DNA of 64,000 nt from NCBI RefSeq assembly GCF_028598555.1, contig NZ_JAQRFN010000021.1:1-64000 (forward strand), in the 5' to 3' direction. Shown piece after piece: positions 20,165 through 31,972 of this stretch (the stretch's first letter is position 1; each line of letters opens with the position of its first letter). A program made the translations under genes and the position numbers. A model generated the notes under the pieces. It was given only the letters and a program-made list of their open reading frames with translations, was not told where the DNA came from and searched no databases. The DNA is from Xenorhabdus anantnagensis (GTDB taxonomy: Bacteria; Pseudomonadota; Gammaproteobacteria; Enterobacterales; Enterobacteriaceae).

Positions 20165-20698
20165 TTACAAATTTCCCCCTCTAATTTGCTGTGCATTAGA
20201 AGGGGAAATTTTGTAGTAAACTTTATCGCTTATAAATGGCTTATGTTCAATTTCTACTGAAATAATGGAATTATTTTTTGAGATAGCATAGTGGCTGAAA
20301 TAATTTTCTTTTCTTTCATAGGGATAATAAAAGTTAGGCTTGATAAATTTTTTCTCGTAAGATTTATCCGAAGAATTATACTTATCTGAATAAACTACCT
20401 TATTATCTCTGACAAAGATAATTTTATAAAAAAGGCTGGCTTTCTCATTAAATGTCGCACCGATAATGTCCTCTATATCCTTAGGTTCCATTTCTTTATC
20501 AATGATATACATTTTGTCCCAGTCAAAAGGAGTGATTTCGTTCATGTCAATCAAACAGGCTTCATTCTTCTGACAATGCTTATCGGCGTAACCAACAATC
20601 CTCACGCGACTGTTATCAAAAGATAAAAATAAAATGGCAATCCCCAATATTAAAGTAAATATGATAATATTATTTTTGCTGACAACATGGAAAAACAT
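20165..20698 (-). CDS. Single-pass membrane protein of unknown function
   Basis: A 177-residue protein with one N-terminal hydrophobic segment (IIIFTLILGIAILFLSF) and a Lys/Tyr/Asn-rich extracytoplasmic domain with two cysteines (CQKNEACLID). No family was recognised. The start was placed at the second ATG of an ATGATG pair, five bases after the purine run AAGGGGGGA, which would be its ribosome-binding site; longer versions starting at 20719 or 20701 are possible. AT-rich codon use points to an accessory gene. Confidence 0.6.
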   Translation of the reverse strand: MFFHVVSKNNIIIFTLILGIAILFLSFDNSRVRIVGYADKHCQKNEACLIDMNEITPFDWDKMYIIDKEMEPKDIEDIIGATFNEKASLFYKIIFVRDNKVVYSDKYNSSDKSYEKKFIKPNFYYPYERKENYFSHYAISKNNSIISVEIEHKPFISDKVYYKISPSNAQQIRGGNL

Positions 20699-21135
20699 CA
20701 TTCCCCCCTTCATATTCAAACCTGATATGAGAAAACGGCTATGGAATTTTAACCTTGAAAATCAACCAATTAACGTCAAACCTGCAACTTAAGCTTTATC
20801 ACTATTTCCTTATATCACGAAGGTATATCTTGAGTTGTGGAGACAACTTAGCATCACTTATTCGTTATAAGCGATTGTTATACAATTGCTATTTGATATC
20901 ACAAGTGAAGTTTACAAGATAAAAAATTGACACTTATTTCTGTTTTTCATCCCGAGGACACGATAAACAGAGACTCTGGAGCGTGAAAAAGTACAGTAAT
21001 TGTACTAGCAATTTTTTTGATTTCAAATAGAAAAATATGGTCAACAAATAATAAATGAATTAAATAGTTGCTAACGTGATTTAATCATAGTTTTATCCAG
21101 TGCGCCGTAAAACCTCGGCCTTTAGAGGGTGTCGC

Positions 21136-21190
21136 AAAAGCTCATGTTATCCATTAAAATCTGCGTTCTTCCTTTAGGCGCAGAGCTTTT
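21136..21190. repeat. Nested inverted repeat at an IS-like end
   Basis: AAAAGCTC pairs with GAGCTTTT, and inside it TCTGCG pairs with CGCAGA (arms overlapping by two bases on the right). The left arm follows GAGGGTGTCGC, which resembles the terminal sequence of some IS5-type insertion sequences. The rest of the 20720-21190 gap is AT-rich, with small palindromes near 20870 and 20988 but no gene. Confidence 0.45.
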
Positions 21191-21391
21191 ATGACCTTAT
21201 TCACTCGAAAACAGGAACCGTCTGCTTACACCAAACGTCAATTTGTCAAAGCGCAGCAGTTACCTGTATTGGATGGCTCTCTTTCCCTTTGTGATTATCT
21301 CAGGCAAATGGGAGAACACCGTGCATTTATTGTCGCGGAGATCCTGGATAAAAATATTACTGACAATAAAAAGCCTCACCCGAAAAGGTAA
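21191..21391 (+). CDS. Short open frame, possible insertion-sequence remnant
   Basis: 66 residues (MTLFTRKQEPSAYTKRQF through VAEILDKNITDNKKPHPKR) with no recognised domain. It starts directly after the nested inverted repeat. The last 20 bases run into the glyS terminator hairpin, so the natural C-terminus is doubtful. It may be the 5' scrap of a mobile gene. Confidence 0.3.
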   Translation: MTLFTRKQEPSAYTKRQFVKAQQLPVLDGSLSLCDYLRQMGEHRAFIVAEILDKNITDNKKPHPKR

Positions 21392-21396
21392 GGCTT
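21366..21396 (-). terminator. glyS intrinsic terminator
   Basis: On the minus strand AAGCCTTACC pairs with GGTGAGGCTT (one mismatch) around a TTTTCG loop, followed by TTTTTATT. It lies 43 bp past the glyS stop. Confidence 0.8.
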
Positions 21397-21438
21397 TGCA
21401 AAATTAAGCTAGCTTACGCTAAACCAATAAAACAGAAA

Positions 21439-23508
21439 TTACTGGAGCAGTGAAATATCCGCAACACGCAAGAACAGGTCACGCAGTTCGCTTAACAACG
21501 TCAAGCGATTGACTCTGACTTGGCTGTCTTCATCCATCACCATCACATTGTCGAAGAATGCATCGACTACTTCGCGCAAGGACGCTAATTCAACCAGCGC
21601 ATCCTGATAGTTGCCTTCGGCAAACAGAGGAGCCAGTTTTTCTTTCAGCACAACAAGGTGGGTCGCCAGTTGGATCTCTTCTGCCGCTTTCAATACTGAA
21701 GCAAGAACAATGTCATTCAACTGTTCTTCTGATTTCGCCAGAATGTTGGAAACTCGCTTATTGGCCGCTGCCAGAGAAACCGCTTCATCCAGAGTGCGGA
21801 AATGCGTCACGGCTTTCATGCGGGCATCAAAGTCTGCGGGTTGGGTCGGACGACGCGCCAATACCGCCTGAATGGTATCAACACTGTAACCCAATTCCTG
21901 ATACCAAGTGCGGAAACGACCGAGCATAAACTCAACCACATCATCCACAACTTTGTCATTGGTCAGCTTATCACCATACAGACGCACAGCTTCTTCTGCC
22001 AAAGTCTGGAGGTCGAGAGGCAGTTTTTTCTCCACGATAATGCGCAGAACACCCAGTGCCGCACGACGCAATGCAAACGGGTCTTTATCCCCTTTCGGAT
22101 GCTGACCGATACCGAAGATCCCCGCCAACGTATCCATTTTATCGGCAATCGCTACGGCACAGGAAACTCCCGTTGATGGCAGTTCATCACCAGAGAAACG
22201 TGGCTGATACTGCTCGTTCAGTGCCAATGCCACATCTTCAGCTTCGCCATCGTGACGAGCATAGTGCATCCCCATCACGCCCTGTGTATCGGTGAACTCA
22301 AATACCATGTTGGTCATCAAGTCACATTTGGACAATAAACCGGCACGAGTCGCATGATTGACATCGGCACCGATTTTTTCCGCAATCCAGCCAGCCAGAG
22401 CCTGAATGCGATCCGTTTTGTCACGCAGTGTTCCCAGTTGTTTCTGGAACAGTACGGTTCCCAAACGAGGCAGATTGTCTTCCAGACGCTGTTTACGGTC
22501 AGTTTTGAAGAAGAATTCTGCATCCGCCAGACGTGGACGCACAACTTTTTCATTACCGGAAATGATTTGCTGAGGATCAGAAGATTCGATATTGGCGACA
22601 AAAATAAAGTTTGCCATCAATTTGCCAGCGTTGTCGTAAACCGGAAAATATTTCTGGTCGCCTTTCATGGTGTAAACCAGTGCTTCAGCAGGAACTTCCA
22701 AGAATTTTTCTTCGAATTTAGCCGTCAGTACAACCGGCCATTCCACCAGAGAAGTCACTTCTTCCAGCAAGTTGTCACTCAAATCAGCTACACCACCAAG
22801 CTGCATAGCAGCCTGTTCTGCATCACGCTTGATCATCGCTTTACGTGCTTCGTAATCTGCGATAACGCGACCACGCTCGTGCAAAATGGCCGGATACTGT
22901 TCTGCATTCTCAATGGTAAATTCCGCTTCACCCATAAAGCGGTGACCACGAATAATGCGATCCGATTTAATTCCCAGAATTTCGCCGTCAATCACTTCAC
23001 TGCCCAGCAGCATGGTGACCGTATGTACCGGACGAACAAACTGAGTTTCTTTATCACCCCAACGCATCAGTTTGGGGATTGGTAATTTACCCAGAGAACT
23101 GCCCACCATATCCGCCAGCAGTTCTTTGGCTTCACGGCCTTTGACCTGAGCACGATAGAGCAACCATTCCCCTTTATCCGTTACCATGCGTTCAGCCTGA
23201 TCAACGGTGATACCACAACCACGCGCCCAACCTTCGGCCGCTTTGGTTGGTTTACCTTCTGCATCGAATGCCTGAGCAATCGCAGGGCCACGTTTTTCAA
23301 CTTCACGATCAGCCTGTGCAGCCGCCAGATTTGCTACTTTCAGTGCCAAACGACGAGGCGCTGCAAACCAGCTAACCTCACCATGACCCAGATTGGCGTT
23401 ATTCAGTTCTGCTTCAAAATTGGCCGCAAAGGATTCAGCCAGTGAACGCAACGCCTTTGGTGGCAACTCTTCTGTGCCAATTTCCACAAGGAAAGTCTGT
23501 TGAGTCAT
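21439..23508 (-). CDS. glyS: Glycine--tRNA ligase beta subunit
   Basis: The beta subunit of the bacterial alpha2-beta2 glycyl-tRNA synthetase carries tRNA recognition. The 689-residue protein begins [16 protein letters not shown] and has [15 protein letters not shown] and the C-terminal DALR-type anticodon-binding region ending [20 protein letters not shown]. It follows glyQ with a 9-bp gap, giving a two-gene operon that ends at the terminator at 21366-21396. Confidence 0.98.
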   Translation of the reverse strand: MTQQTFLVEIGTEELPPKALRSLAESFAANFEAELNNANLGHGEVSWFAAPRRLALKVANLAAAQADREVEKRGPAIAQAFDAEGKPTKAAEGWARGCGITVDQAERMVTDKGEWLLYRAQVKGREAKELLADMVGSSLGKLPIPKLMRWGDKETQFVRPVHTVTMLLGSEVIDGEILGIKSDRIIRGHRFMGEAEFTIENAEQYPAILHERGRVIADYEARKAMIKRDAEQAAMQLGGVADLSDNLLEEVTSLVEWPVVLTAKFEEKFLEVPAEALVYTMKGDQKYFPVYDNAGKLMANFIFVANIESSDPQQIISGNEKVVRPRLADAEFFFKTDRKQRLEDNLPRLGTVLFQKQLGTLRDKTDRIQALAGWIAEKIGADVNHATRAGLLSKCDLMTNMVFEFTDTQGVMGMHYARHDGEAEDVALALNEQYQPRFSGDELPSTGVSCAVAIADKMDTLAGIFGIGQHPKGDKDPFALRRAALGVLRIIVEKKLPLDLQTLAEEAVRLYGDKLTNDKVVDDVVEFMLGRFRTWYQELGYSVDTIQAVLARRPTQPADFDARMKAVTHFRTLDEAVSLAAANKRVSNILAKSEEQLNDIVLASVLKAAEEIQLATHLVVLKEKLAPLFAEGNYQDALVELASLREVVDAFFDNVMVMDEDSQVRVNRLTLLSELRDLFLRVADISLLQ

Positions 23509-23517
23509 AACGGCCTC

Positions 23518-24441
23518 TCAGTCCTTATTACACACGATCTTGTTACACATAGGAAAGCCAAGCGCCTCACGGGAGGCATAATAAGCTTCAGCAACCGCTT
23601 TGGTCAGGGTACGGATGCGCAGGATATAGCGCTGACGTTCAGTCACAGAAATCGCTTTGCGGGCATCCAGCAAGTTGAAAGTGTGGCCTGCTTTCAGAAT
23701 GCGCTCATAGGCTGGTAGTGGCAGTGGCGTTTCCAGCGCCAGTAATTCCTGTGCTTCTTTTTCGTATTGCTCGAAGCAGGTAAACAGGAAATCGACATCG
23801 GCGTGCTCGAAGTTGTAAGTGGACTGCTCAACTTCATTCTGATGGTAAATGTCGCCATAGGTAGTTTTACCTAACGGGCCATCGCTCCACACCAGATCGT
23901 AAATGCTGTCCACGCCTTGAATATACATGGCCAGACGTTCCAGACCGTAAGTAATCTCACCAGTCACCGGCTTACATTCAAGGCCACCGACTTGCTGGAA
24001 GTAAGTGAACTGAGTCACTTCCATACCATTCAGCCAAACTTCCCAACCCAGTCCCCAGGCCCCCAAAGTTGGGTTTTCCCAGTTATCTTCAACAAAGCGG
24101 ATATCGTGAACAGTCGGATCAAGCCCTAACGCTTTCAAGGAACCAAGATAGAGCTCCTGAATGTTATCTGGAGATGGCTTGATGATCACCTGAAATTGAT
24201 AATAGTGCTGGAGGCGGTTTGGGTTTTCGCCGTAACGACCGTCAGTTGGACGACGGGAAGGTTGCACATAAGCTGCTGCAATAGGCTCTGGCCCCAAGGC
24301 ACGCAGGCAGGTTATAGGATGAGAGGTTCCTGCGCCGACTTCCATATCCAGTGGTTGGACAATGGTGCAACCTTGGCGCGCCCAATAATCCTGTAGTGTC
24401 AGGATGATTCCCTGAAAGGTTTTGGTATCAAACTTTTGCAT
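23518..24441 (-). CDS. glyQ: Glycine--tRNA ligase alpha subunit
   Basis: The catalytic class II subunit that activates glycine. The 307-residue protein contains [20 protein letters not shown], the motif-2 region [40 protein letters not shown] and [17 protein letters not shown]. It is the promoter-proximal gene of glyQS. About 210 bp of upstream DNA separates it from the divergent tag gene. Confidence 0.98.
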   Translation of the reverse strand: MQKFDTKTFQGIILTLQDYWARQGCTIVQPLDMEVGAGTSHPITCLRALGPEPIAAAYVQPSRRPTDGRYGENPNRLQHYYQFQVIIKPSPDNIQELYLGSLKALGLDPTVHDIRFVEDNWENPTLGAWGLGWEVWLNGMEVTQFTYFQQVGGLECKPVTGEITYGLERLAMYIQGVDSIYDLVWSDGPLGKTTYGDIYHQNEVEQSTYNFEHADVDFLFTCFEQYEKEAQELLALETPLPLPAYERILKAGHTFNLLDARKAISVTERQRYILRIRTLTKAVAEAYYASREALGFPMCNKIVCNKD

Positions 24442-24653
24442 ATTGAATCCGCACGCGATGCATATGAATTTAAAAGAAAGGGTGAATTAAACGAAAGGAA
24501 CCAGTATACCCTTTGAACGTAAGATATACAGCACTGATCACCCCTCAATTTCGCCGCAGTATAAAAAAATCTTATTCGATTCCCTTTACTTGTATGTTTA
24601 TACAGCTATTATTGGTACATTTATTAGCCATTACCTAAGGTGAAGTTCGATTT

Positions 24654-25217
24654 ATGATCAAGGAAATAACTCGCTGTGGTTGGGTAACATCCGACCCTGA
24701 TTATCTGGCTTATCACGACAACGAATGGGGAACCCCACTGAGAGATAGCCAACAGCTTTTTGAACTGATTTGTCTGGAAGGACAACAAGCAGGTTTATCA
24801 TGGTTAACTATTCTGAAAAAACGGGAAGGCTATAGAAAATGCTTCCATCAATTTGATCCGTCCAAAATAGCCAAAATGGATGAAACAGATGTTGAGCGCT
24901 TGATGAAAAACCCTGCCATTGTGCGTCATCAAGCCAAAATCAATGCGATCATTCACAACGCCCACGCTTACCTGAAAATGGCTGAACAAGGTGAAGACTT
25001 TAGCTCTTTTATCTGGCATTTCGTTGATGATTCCCCGCAGATTAACCACTGGCAAAACTTGTCAGAAGTTCCTGTCAAAACAGCAAATTCTGATGCACTT
25101 TCAAACGCGCTGAAAAAACGGGGATTTAAATTTATTGGCAGCACCACTTGCTATGCTTTTATGCAAGCAGCAGGTTTGGTAAACGATCACCTCGTAAATT
25201 GTTTATGCCGAAAATAA
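24654..25217 (+). CDS. tag: DNA-3-methyladenine glycosylase I
   Basis: Tag excises 3-methyladenine from alkylated DNA. The 187-residue product matches the family throughout: RCGWVTSDPDYLAYHDNEWG (zinc-ligand Cys and catalytic-pocket residues), LFELICLEGQQAGLSWLTIL, the RHQAKINAII helix, and the C-terminal zinc-binding STTCYAFMQAAGLVNDH...C segment. It is divergent from glyQ and followed by avtA on the same strand after about 100 bp. Confidence 0.96.
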   Translation: MIKEITRCGWVTSDPDYLAYHDNEWGTPLRDSQQLFELICLEGQQAGLSWLTILKKREGYRKCFHQFDPSKIAKMDETDVERLMKNPAIVRHQAKINAIIHNAHAYLKMAEQGEDFSSFIWHFVDDSPQINHWQNLSEVPVKTANSDALSNALKKRGFKFIGSTTCYAFMQAAGLVNDHLVNCLCRK

Positions 25218-25325
25218 ATTGCCTGTATCAAAAAAACGCAGAATACCCATTTTACCCCATTGCACCCTATTAGTGAGCGGGGTATGGTGTCTTCTTCTCA
25301 TACAAAAACAGACGCAAACGCCGCT

Positions 25326-26582
25326 ATGAAATTTTCGCAATTCGGAAACAAATTTACACAAGATTCGGGAATTACCCGTCTGATGACTGATCTCAACCAA
25401 GGTCTGAGAACACCTGGCGCGATTATGTTAGGTGGTGGCAATCCCGCACATATCCCGGAAATGGATGAATATTTCCAGCAGATATTGACTGATATGGCGT
25501 TAGACGGTCAATTAAGCGAAACCCTATGCAACTATGACGGGCCACAAGGGAAAAACACCTTGATAACGGCATTGGCTCAAGAGTTACAGGAAAAGCTCGG
25601 CTGGGAAATCCACCCACAAAACATCGCCCTGACCAATGGCAGCCAAAGTGCCTTTTTCTATCTGTTTAACTTACTGGCTGGCCGTGCTGAAGACGGTTCC
25701 ATGAAACGTGTTTTGTTTCCTCTGGCCCCAGAATATATTGGCTATTCGGATTCAGGTTTGGATGAAGGATTATTTGTTGCCAATAAACCGAATATTGAAT
25801 TACTGCCCAACGGCCAATTCAAATATCACGTCGATTTCGATCACCTGAATATTACCGAAGATATCAACCTGATTTGCGTCTCTCGCCCTACCAATCCAAC
25901 AGGCAATGTTATCACCGATGAAGAATTACTGCGCTTGGATGGTCTGGCTCAACAACATCAAATCCCCTTATTGATAGACAATGCTTACGGTGTGCCATTC
26001 CCCGGCATTGTCTTTAGCGAAGCGACTCCACTGTGGAATCCCAATATTATTCTGTGTATGAGTCTGTCCAAACTGGGTCTGCCGGGTTCCCGCTGTGGGA
26101 TCATCATCGCCAATGAAAAAATCATTAATGCTGTCAGTAACATGAACGGCATTATCAGCCTGTCCCCTGGTGGCGTTGGGCCAGCTATCGCTCTGGAAAT
26201 GATCAGACGTAACGACCTGTTTCGTCTGTCGCAGAACGTCATTCAACCGTTTTATAAACAGCGGGTCGATAACGTGATTGAAATTATTCGTCGCCACATA
26301 TCGGAAGATCGCTGTCTTATCCACAAACCGGAAGGCGCTATATTCCTCTGGCTTTGGTTCAAAAACTTACCAATCACGACGGAAGTACTTTATCAGCGGT
26401 TGAAAAAACGGAAAGTACTGATGGTGCCAGGGCATTTCTTCTTCCCGGGGCTGGAACATGATTGGCCTCATGCCCATCAGTGTATGCGAATGAACTATGT
26501 CCCTGATATTGAAAAGATCGAAGAAGGTATTCGTATTTTATCTGAAGAGATTGAGATAGCACATAGAGAAGCAGGACGCTGA
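25326..26582 (+). CDS. avtA: Valine--pyruvate aminotransferase
   Basis: AvtA is a PLP enzyme that interconverts valine and alanine with their keto acids. The 418-residue version used here matches E. coli AvtA (417). It has IMLGGGNPAHIPEM, NYDGPQGK, LTNGSQSAFFYLFNL, CVSRPTNPTGNVITD, DNAYGVPFPG and the PLP lysine in MSLSKLGLPGSRCG. The start was set by family length at MKFSQFGNKF, although no Shine-Dalgarno sequence precedes it. An ATG at 25284 behind GAGCGGGG, or a TTG at 25260, would add 14-22 residues. Confidence 0.95.
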   Translation: MKFSQFGNKFTQDSGITRLMTDLNQGLRTPGAIMLGGGNPAHIPEMDEYFQQILTDMALDGQLSETLCNYDGPQGKNTLITALAQELQEKLGWEIHPQNIALTNGSQSAFFYLFNLLAGRAEDGSMKRVLFPLAPEYIGYSDSGLDEGLFVANKPNIELLPNGQFKYHVDFDHLNITEDINLICVSRPTNPTGNVITDEELLRLDGLAQQHQIPLLIDNAYGVPFPGIVFSEATPLWNPNIILCMSLSKLGLPGSRCGIIIANEKIINAVSNMNGIISLSPGGVGPAIALEMIRRNDLFRLSQNVIQPFYKQRVDNVIEIIRRHISEDRCLIHKPEGAIFLWLWFKNLPITTEVLYQRLKKRKVLMVPGHFFFPGLEHDWPHAHQCMRMNYVPDIEKIEEGIRILSEEIEIAHREAGR

Positions 26583-26605
26583 TCTACGGCGCAAGCAGTT
26601 CTGAA

Positions 26606-26637
26606 TTAAGACCGTTTTCCGTTAAGACGATTTTCAA
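26606..26637. repeat. 16-bp tandem duplication after avtA
   Basis: Two adjacent units, TTAAGACCGTTTTCCG and TTAAGACGATTTTCAA, lie just past the avtA stop. Confidence 0.75.
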
Positions 26638-26658
26638 TAAAATTATCACCAATAAAAT

Positions 26659-26730
26659 AAAAAAAAGCTCCCTCATTTAGGGGGGAGGGAGCAAGATGAT
26701 AACGAGGACTTTTACCTGAGAACAGGACAG
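26659..26730 (-). ncRNA. Candidate small RNA with ompA-leader complementarity
   Basis: Read on the minus strand there is a short 5' stem-loop (CCTG-TTCT-CAGG), then a single-stranded stretch TAAAAGTCCTCGTTATCATC. A strong terminator stem GCTCCCTC/GAGGGAGC with U8 follows. This is the architecture of Hfq-dependent sRNAs of about 75 nt. A TAATAA at 26734-26739 could be the -10 box; the -35 is weak. CCTCGTTATCATC is the reverse complement of GATGATAACGAGG, which as remembered is the ribosome-binding region of enterobacterial ompA mRNA, the MicA target. No coding frame fits here. The sequence is not MicA itself, and the promoter is unproven. Confidence 0.5.
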
Positions 26731-27113
26731 TAGTTATTAGAATCCCAAAAGAATTCTTCACACACAATAGGAAAGGAAAACAATCCCTGTTTTTACACCT
26801 TCCCTGAACTGCGTATATTTAACCAGAAAAATTATATTGTAATGGTTTGAATAAGCAGGAATTTTTGACTTTAAATTACCTCTACTATCTCAAATTAAGA
26901 CCAAATCAAGGCAATTGCTCAGGATTCTGTGATCTAAAGCACATTTAATGAATCAGGTGATGATACTTAAGTAGTTCTTTAGACATTTTTATATAACGGG
27001 TTGTATTCAGGATAGGTTTTTATTTCTTGATGGGAAGCTACAGTTCAATATCCAAAAAAGCCATCTGTAAACCTAATCAATATTACCCTTAATATTTTAT
27101 GCTTATTTTTAAT

Positions 27114-27147
27114 GAAGGTAGTAAAACAATGAATGTAGTAAAACAAC
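27114..27147. repeat. 17-bp tandem duplication
   Basis: GAAGGTAGTAAAACAAT is followed directly by GAATGTAGTAAAACAAC. Confidence 0.8.
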
Positions 27148-27318
27148 TGAGTTATCTATTTTTCTCCTGCTATATATCCTTTCTCCTCTACATATTCTCC
27201 CTCCACCAAAAAAAGTTAAACAAAAAGTAAACTAAAAAGAAATTTTAAATACACATCACAAAGAATGATTAAATTTAACGATAAGTGCTATAGCAAACTG
27301 AATATTACCTGACTATAG

Positions 27319-27369
27319 TAAACAGTATTTAAGGGTAAACAGTATTTAAAGGTAAACGGTATTAAAGCG
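27319..27369. repeat. Three tandem 17-bp units
   Basis: Three consecutive units related to TAAACAGTATTTAAGGG lie about 90 bp before yidQ. Confidence 0.85.
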
Positions 27370-27459
27370 TTATACCTGTTATGCTTTGGAAAAGTGGCGT
27401 TAAATAGCGAATAAAGTATCTGGACATTGGCAAATTAACTCATTGAGATCATGGAAACG

Positions 27460-27828
27460 ATGAAAAATTGTAAAGTGTTTCTATTACTATGTACCACATT
27501 AGGCTCGTTACTTGTTACAGGCTGCTCTAGCATCATGACACACAGCGGCCCCTATCAAGGCTATTATTCTGGAGCAAAAGCCAATATTGGTATGCTGAAA
27601 GATGACAAAACGGGGTGGTTTATGAAGCCTTTACTAGCAGTTGACCTTCCGCTTTCTACTTTCCTGGACACACTTCTGCTTCCTTACGATTATTCCCGTT
27701 CCGATCAAGACAGCTCAGAGCAATCTCCCAAATATCGCATAGAGCAGCTAAATAAAAATCCAATCGTCATACAACCTACAACAGAAACTGTGGATCATGA
27801 TGTACGGTTTCATTCATCTTCACCGTAG
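27460..27828 (+). CDS. yidQ: YceK/YidQ family lipoprotein
   Basis: A 122-residue lipoprotein of the DUF1375 (YceK/YidQ) family. The signal peptide ends in a lipobox LVTGC, so the mature protein starts at the lipidated Cys of CSSIMTHSG. The family segments GPYQGYYSGAKANI, LLAVDLPLSTFLDTLLLPYD are present. The start at MKNCKVF was preferred over the Met three codons upstream because it gives a normal signal peptide; both are possible. It lies next to yidR, as in E. coli. Function is unknown. Confidence 0.88.
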   Translation: MKNCKVFLLLCTTLGSLLVTGCSSIMTHSGPYQGYYSGAKANIGMLKDDKTGWFMKPLLAVDLPLSTFLDTLLLPYDYSRSDQDSSEQSPKYRIEQLNKNPIVIQPTTETVDHDVRFHSSSP

Positions 27829-27885
27829 GCACCAGTCATCCTTATCGGGCATCGTCATCAAACCTCGATGCCCATTCCTGCTATT

Positions 27886-27917
27886 CTCTTTCAGTTAATT
27901 CCTCTTTCAGTTAATTT
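27886..27917. repeat. 16-bp tandem duplication
   Basis: Two units related to CTCTTTCAGTTAATTC lie between yidQ and the convergent yidR. Confidence 0.75.
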
Positions 27918-27930
27918 CTATTCAAGCAAG

Positions 27931-27968
27931 CCCTGTCTCAACTACCAATCCCTGTTTCAACTACGAAG
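27931..27968. repeat. 19-bp tandem duplication at the yidR 3' end
   Basis: CCCTGTCTCAACTACCAAT is followed by CCCTGTTTCAACTACGAAG. The second unit encodes the last residues of YidR (FVVETG) and the first overlaps its stop codon, so the duplication may have created the present C-terminus. Confidence 0.8.
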
Positions 27969-29230
27969 ATTTGTCGGTAACCATCAATATCACGCATAAA
28001 AGCAACATAACGATCATCAGGGGATACCACTATTGCATCAGCAGAAGGGGCATTATCACTACGCTCAGTTAAACGCTGTATTTTTCCAGTCTGACTATCA
28101 CAGAGCACAACGCTATTGTCACAGACACAGGCAATAAACTGCCCACGACTATCCCAGCTGAATGCAGATTGTATGCTATTCCTGCTGTAGGTTACCTGCA
28201 TTGGCTCACCACCATTTGGTGAGATATGCCATAGCTGGACAATCCCCTCTTCATCTTTCATCAGAAAGCAGATTTTACTGCCATCTGGTGAAGTTCTTAA
28301 CCAATGACGTGGAACATTCACCACGCCCGGCCAGCGTCTATCATGCGTAAAAGTCAAACGTTTCTGTTTCACTCCCGCAGGCGGCGCTGGTAGTGTTGTT
28401 TCTGTACCCGCCAAAGACTGATTACCCGCAATGGCGTAATCATCATCGTTTTCAGGTAGGTCAACGAGATAAATCTCCGGTATCTTTTCGCCATCGCTAG
28501 CGCGTGTATCGCCAATAAAAGCCAGCGCCCAACGCTGCCATTGACCATTATCTTTGCGATATCCCCGCTGCCCAATCCATCCTTCTTCATAGGCCCGATT
28601 AATGTCATCACTTCCGGGACGAGGATGTGCAGTCGTCTGGCTGACAACAACCGAAAAATAGCTACCATCATATTCCCTCGGATGTTTCTTTACTGACATC
28701 ACAGCTCGCAGCGGGACAGCCACCGCAACATTACGTAAATCTAGCGTAGGATCTAACTGATGCATCACATGGTCATTGTAGGTAAAACTTAGACGGCTGC
28801 TATCAGGGCTGAAAACATGGACATGTGTTCCTCCCCGCAAAGCACCAGCGGTATAAGGTGGAGTAATATCCATTGCATCAATGTTAATTGCCACGTTGGG
28901 CTGATTATCAGAGACGATAACACCACGGCGATGGTGAAAATCATACTGCCACTGTGCATCTGGGTTTTCTGGACCATGAATAAAGGCATAACAAGTCGGC
29001 TCCTGCTGACTCACAGTCACAACACCGACATGGGCACCTTCTTTTGCCTGATAGATAACTTCAGTTTGTCCATGACCAACATGAATTTTTTCTATCGTTA
29101 AACCTGTAAAAGATGCACCATGGGGACGAACATCGTATACCAACCATTGGCTGTCAGGCGCCCAAATATTTATATTAGTTATCTGATGGCTACGGCTATC
29201 GAATGTAATCTGACGTTCTTTAAAAGTCAT
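27938..29230 (-). CDS. yidR: DUF3748 family protein YidR
   Basis: A 430-residue protein of the DUF3748 family, with a TolB/WD40-like beta-propeller pattern. It matches E. coli YidR (about 415 residues) in WTPDSQWL-type repeats (NIWAPDSQWLVYDVRPHGAS, HVFSPDSSRLSFTYNDHVMH, LRTSPDGSKICFLM, VVSPDDRYVAFMRD) and in FHHRRGVIV and PGSDDINRAYEEGW. No signal peptide is seen. It is convergent with yidQ. The function is unknown; a beta-propeller fold suggests ligand or protein binding. Confidence 0.92.
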   Translation of the reverse strand: MTFKERQITFDSRSHQITNINIWAPDSQWLVYDVRPHGASFTGLTIEKIHVGHGQTEVIYQAKEGAHVGVVTVSQQEPTCYAFIHGPENPDAQWQYDFHHRRGVIVSDNQPNVAINIDAMDITPPYTAGALRGGTHVHVFSPDSSRLSFTYNDHVMHQLDPTLDLRNVAVAVPLRAVMSVKKHPREYDGSYFSVVVSQTTAHPRPGSDDINRAYEEGWIGQRGYRKDNGQWQRWALAFIGDTRASDGEKIPEIYLVDLPENDDDYAIAGNQSLAGTETTLPAPPAGVKQKRLTFTHDRRWPGVVNVPRHWLRTSPDGSKICFLMKDEEGIVQLWHISPNGGEPMQVTYSRNSIQSAFSWDSRGQFIACVCDNSVVLCDSQTGKIQRLTERSDNAPSADAIVVSPDDRYVAFMRDIDGYRQIFVVETGIGS

Positions 29231-29364
29231 TTTATTACCTTATATTGCGAGGTTTCGGATAATAAAAACTAATTTTATTCAAATTTAACTAAAAAATTTC
29301 AGTCGAGACGTTATTATTTCAACAGTACTCTTACTTCTACGTTATATTCCATTTGATTAAACTT

Positions 29365-29982
29365 ATGTTACTCAGTGTCCTCTATATCATTGGTATTACA
29401 GCTGAAGCCATGACCGGCGCTTTAGCTGCAGGTCGCCGAAAAATGGATGTATTCGGTGTTATCATTATTGCTTCCGTGACAGCCATTGGTGGTGGCACCG
29501 TCCGTGACATTATTTTGGGGCACTATCCCCTCGGCTGGGTAAAAAATCCAGAGTATATCGTGACCGTAGCTTGTGCTGCCGTACTGACTATCTGGATTGC
29601 CCCCATGATGAAACATCTGCGCCGCTTGTTTCTCATTCTTGATGCAATTGGGTTGATTGTCTTTTCCATCCTTGGCGTACAAATCGCTATGGAGATGCAC
29701 TACAGCCCGATTATCGCAGTCATTGCAGCCGTAATCACCGGCGTCTTTGGCGGCGTACTGCGCGATATGTTTTGCAATACTATTCCCTTGGTATTCCAAA
29801 AAGAGATTTATGCAGGTGTCTCTTTTGCATCAGCTTGGCTCTATATCGCCTTACTGCATACACCATTACCCTCAAACATCGTTATCTTGATTACACTCAT
29901 TGCAGGTCTGACCGCACGATTGATTGCTATTCGTTATCGTCTTGGGTTACCCATCTTCCACTACGATGGCACAGACCACTGA
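29365..29982 (+). CDS. yicG: TRIC-type (UPF0126) inner-membrane channel YicG
   Basis: A 205-residue membrane protein, the same length as E. coli YicG. It has two copies of the UPF0126/TRIC domain: MTGALAAGRRKMDVFGVIII with AIGGGTVRDIILGHYP, and the second repeat with GVFGGVLRDMFCNTIPLVFQ. About seven transmembrane helices are expected. Prokaryotic TRIC proteins form trimeric monovalent-cation channels. The start at the ATG (MLLSVLYIIG) fits the family better than an upstream TTG. Confidence 0.92.
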   Translation: MLLSVLYIIGITAEAMTGALAAGRRKMDVFGVIIIASVTAIGGGTVRDIILGHYPLGWVKNPEYIVTVACAAVLTIWIAPMMKHLRRLFLILDAIGLIVFSILGVQIAMEMHYSPIIAVIAAVITGVFGGVLRDMFCNTIPLVFQKEIYAGVSFASAWLYIALLHTPLPSNIVILITLIAGLTARLIAIRYRLGLPIFHYDGTDH

Positions 29983-29999
29983 GACTATCATGAACATTT

Positions 30000-30024
30000 G
30001 GGGCAGCTTTTTTGCCCCTATTTA
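30000..30024 (+). terminator. Possible terminator after yicG
   Basis: GGGGCA and TGCCCC form a 6-bp stem around a T-rich loop, followed by TATTTACT. It lies between the convergent yicG and ligB genes. Confidence 0.45.
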
Positions 30025-30058
30025 CTGATAGCACCATTCACTTTACTGATCGCATTAT

Positions 30059-31972
<1,914 letters not shown>

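Larger units (their letters stand above)
26740..27450. other. Gene-free AT-rich stretch
   Basis: No coding region is visible between the candidate sRNA and yidQ. The stretch is AT-rich and holds two short tandem duplications (27114-27147 and 27319-27369). It presumably contains the yidQ promoter and the upstream part of the sRNA promoter. Confidence 0.5.

Noticed and set aside
22354-23085. A 243-codon plus-strand frame opposite glyS
   Set aside because: It lies entirely within glyS, whose protein match is complete, and it has no recognisable domain.
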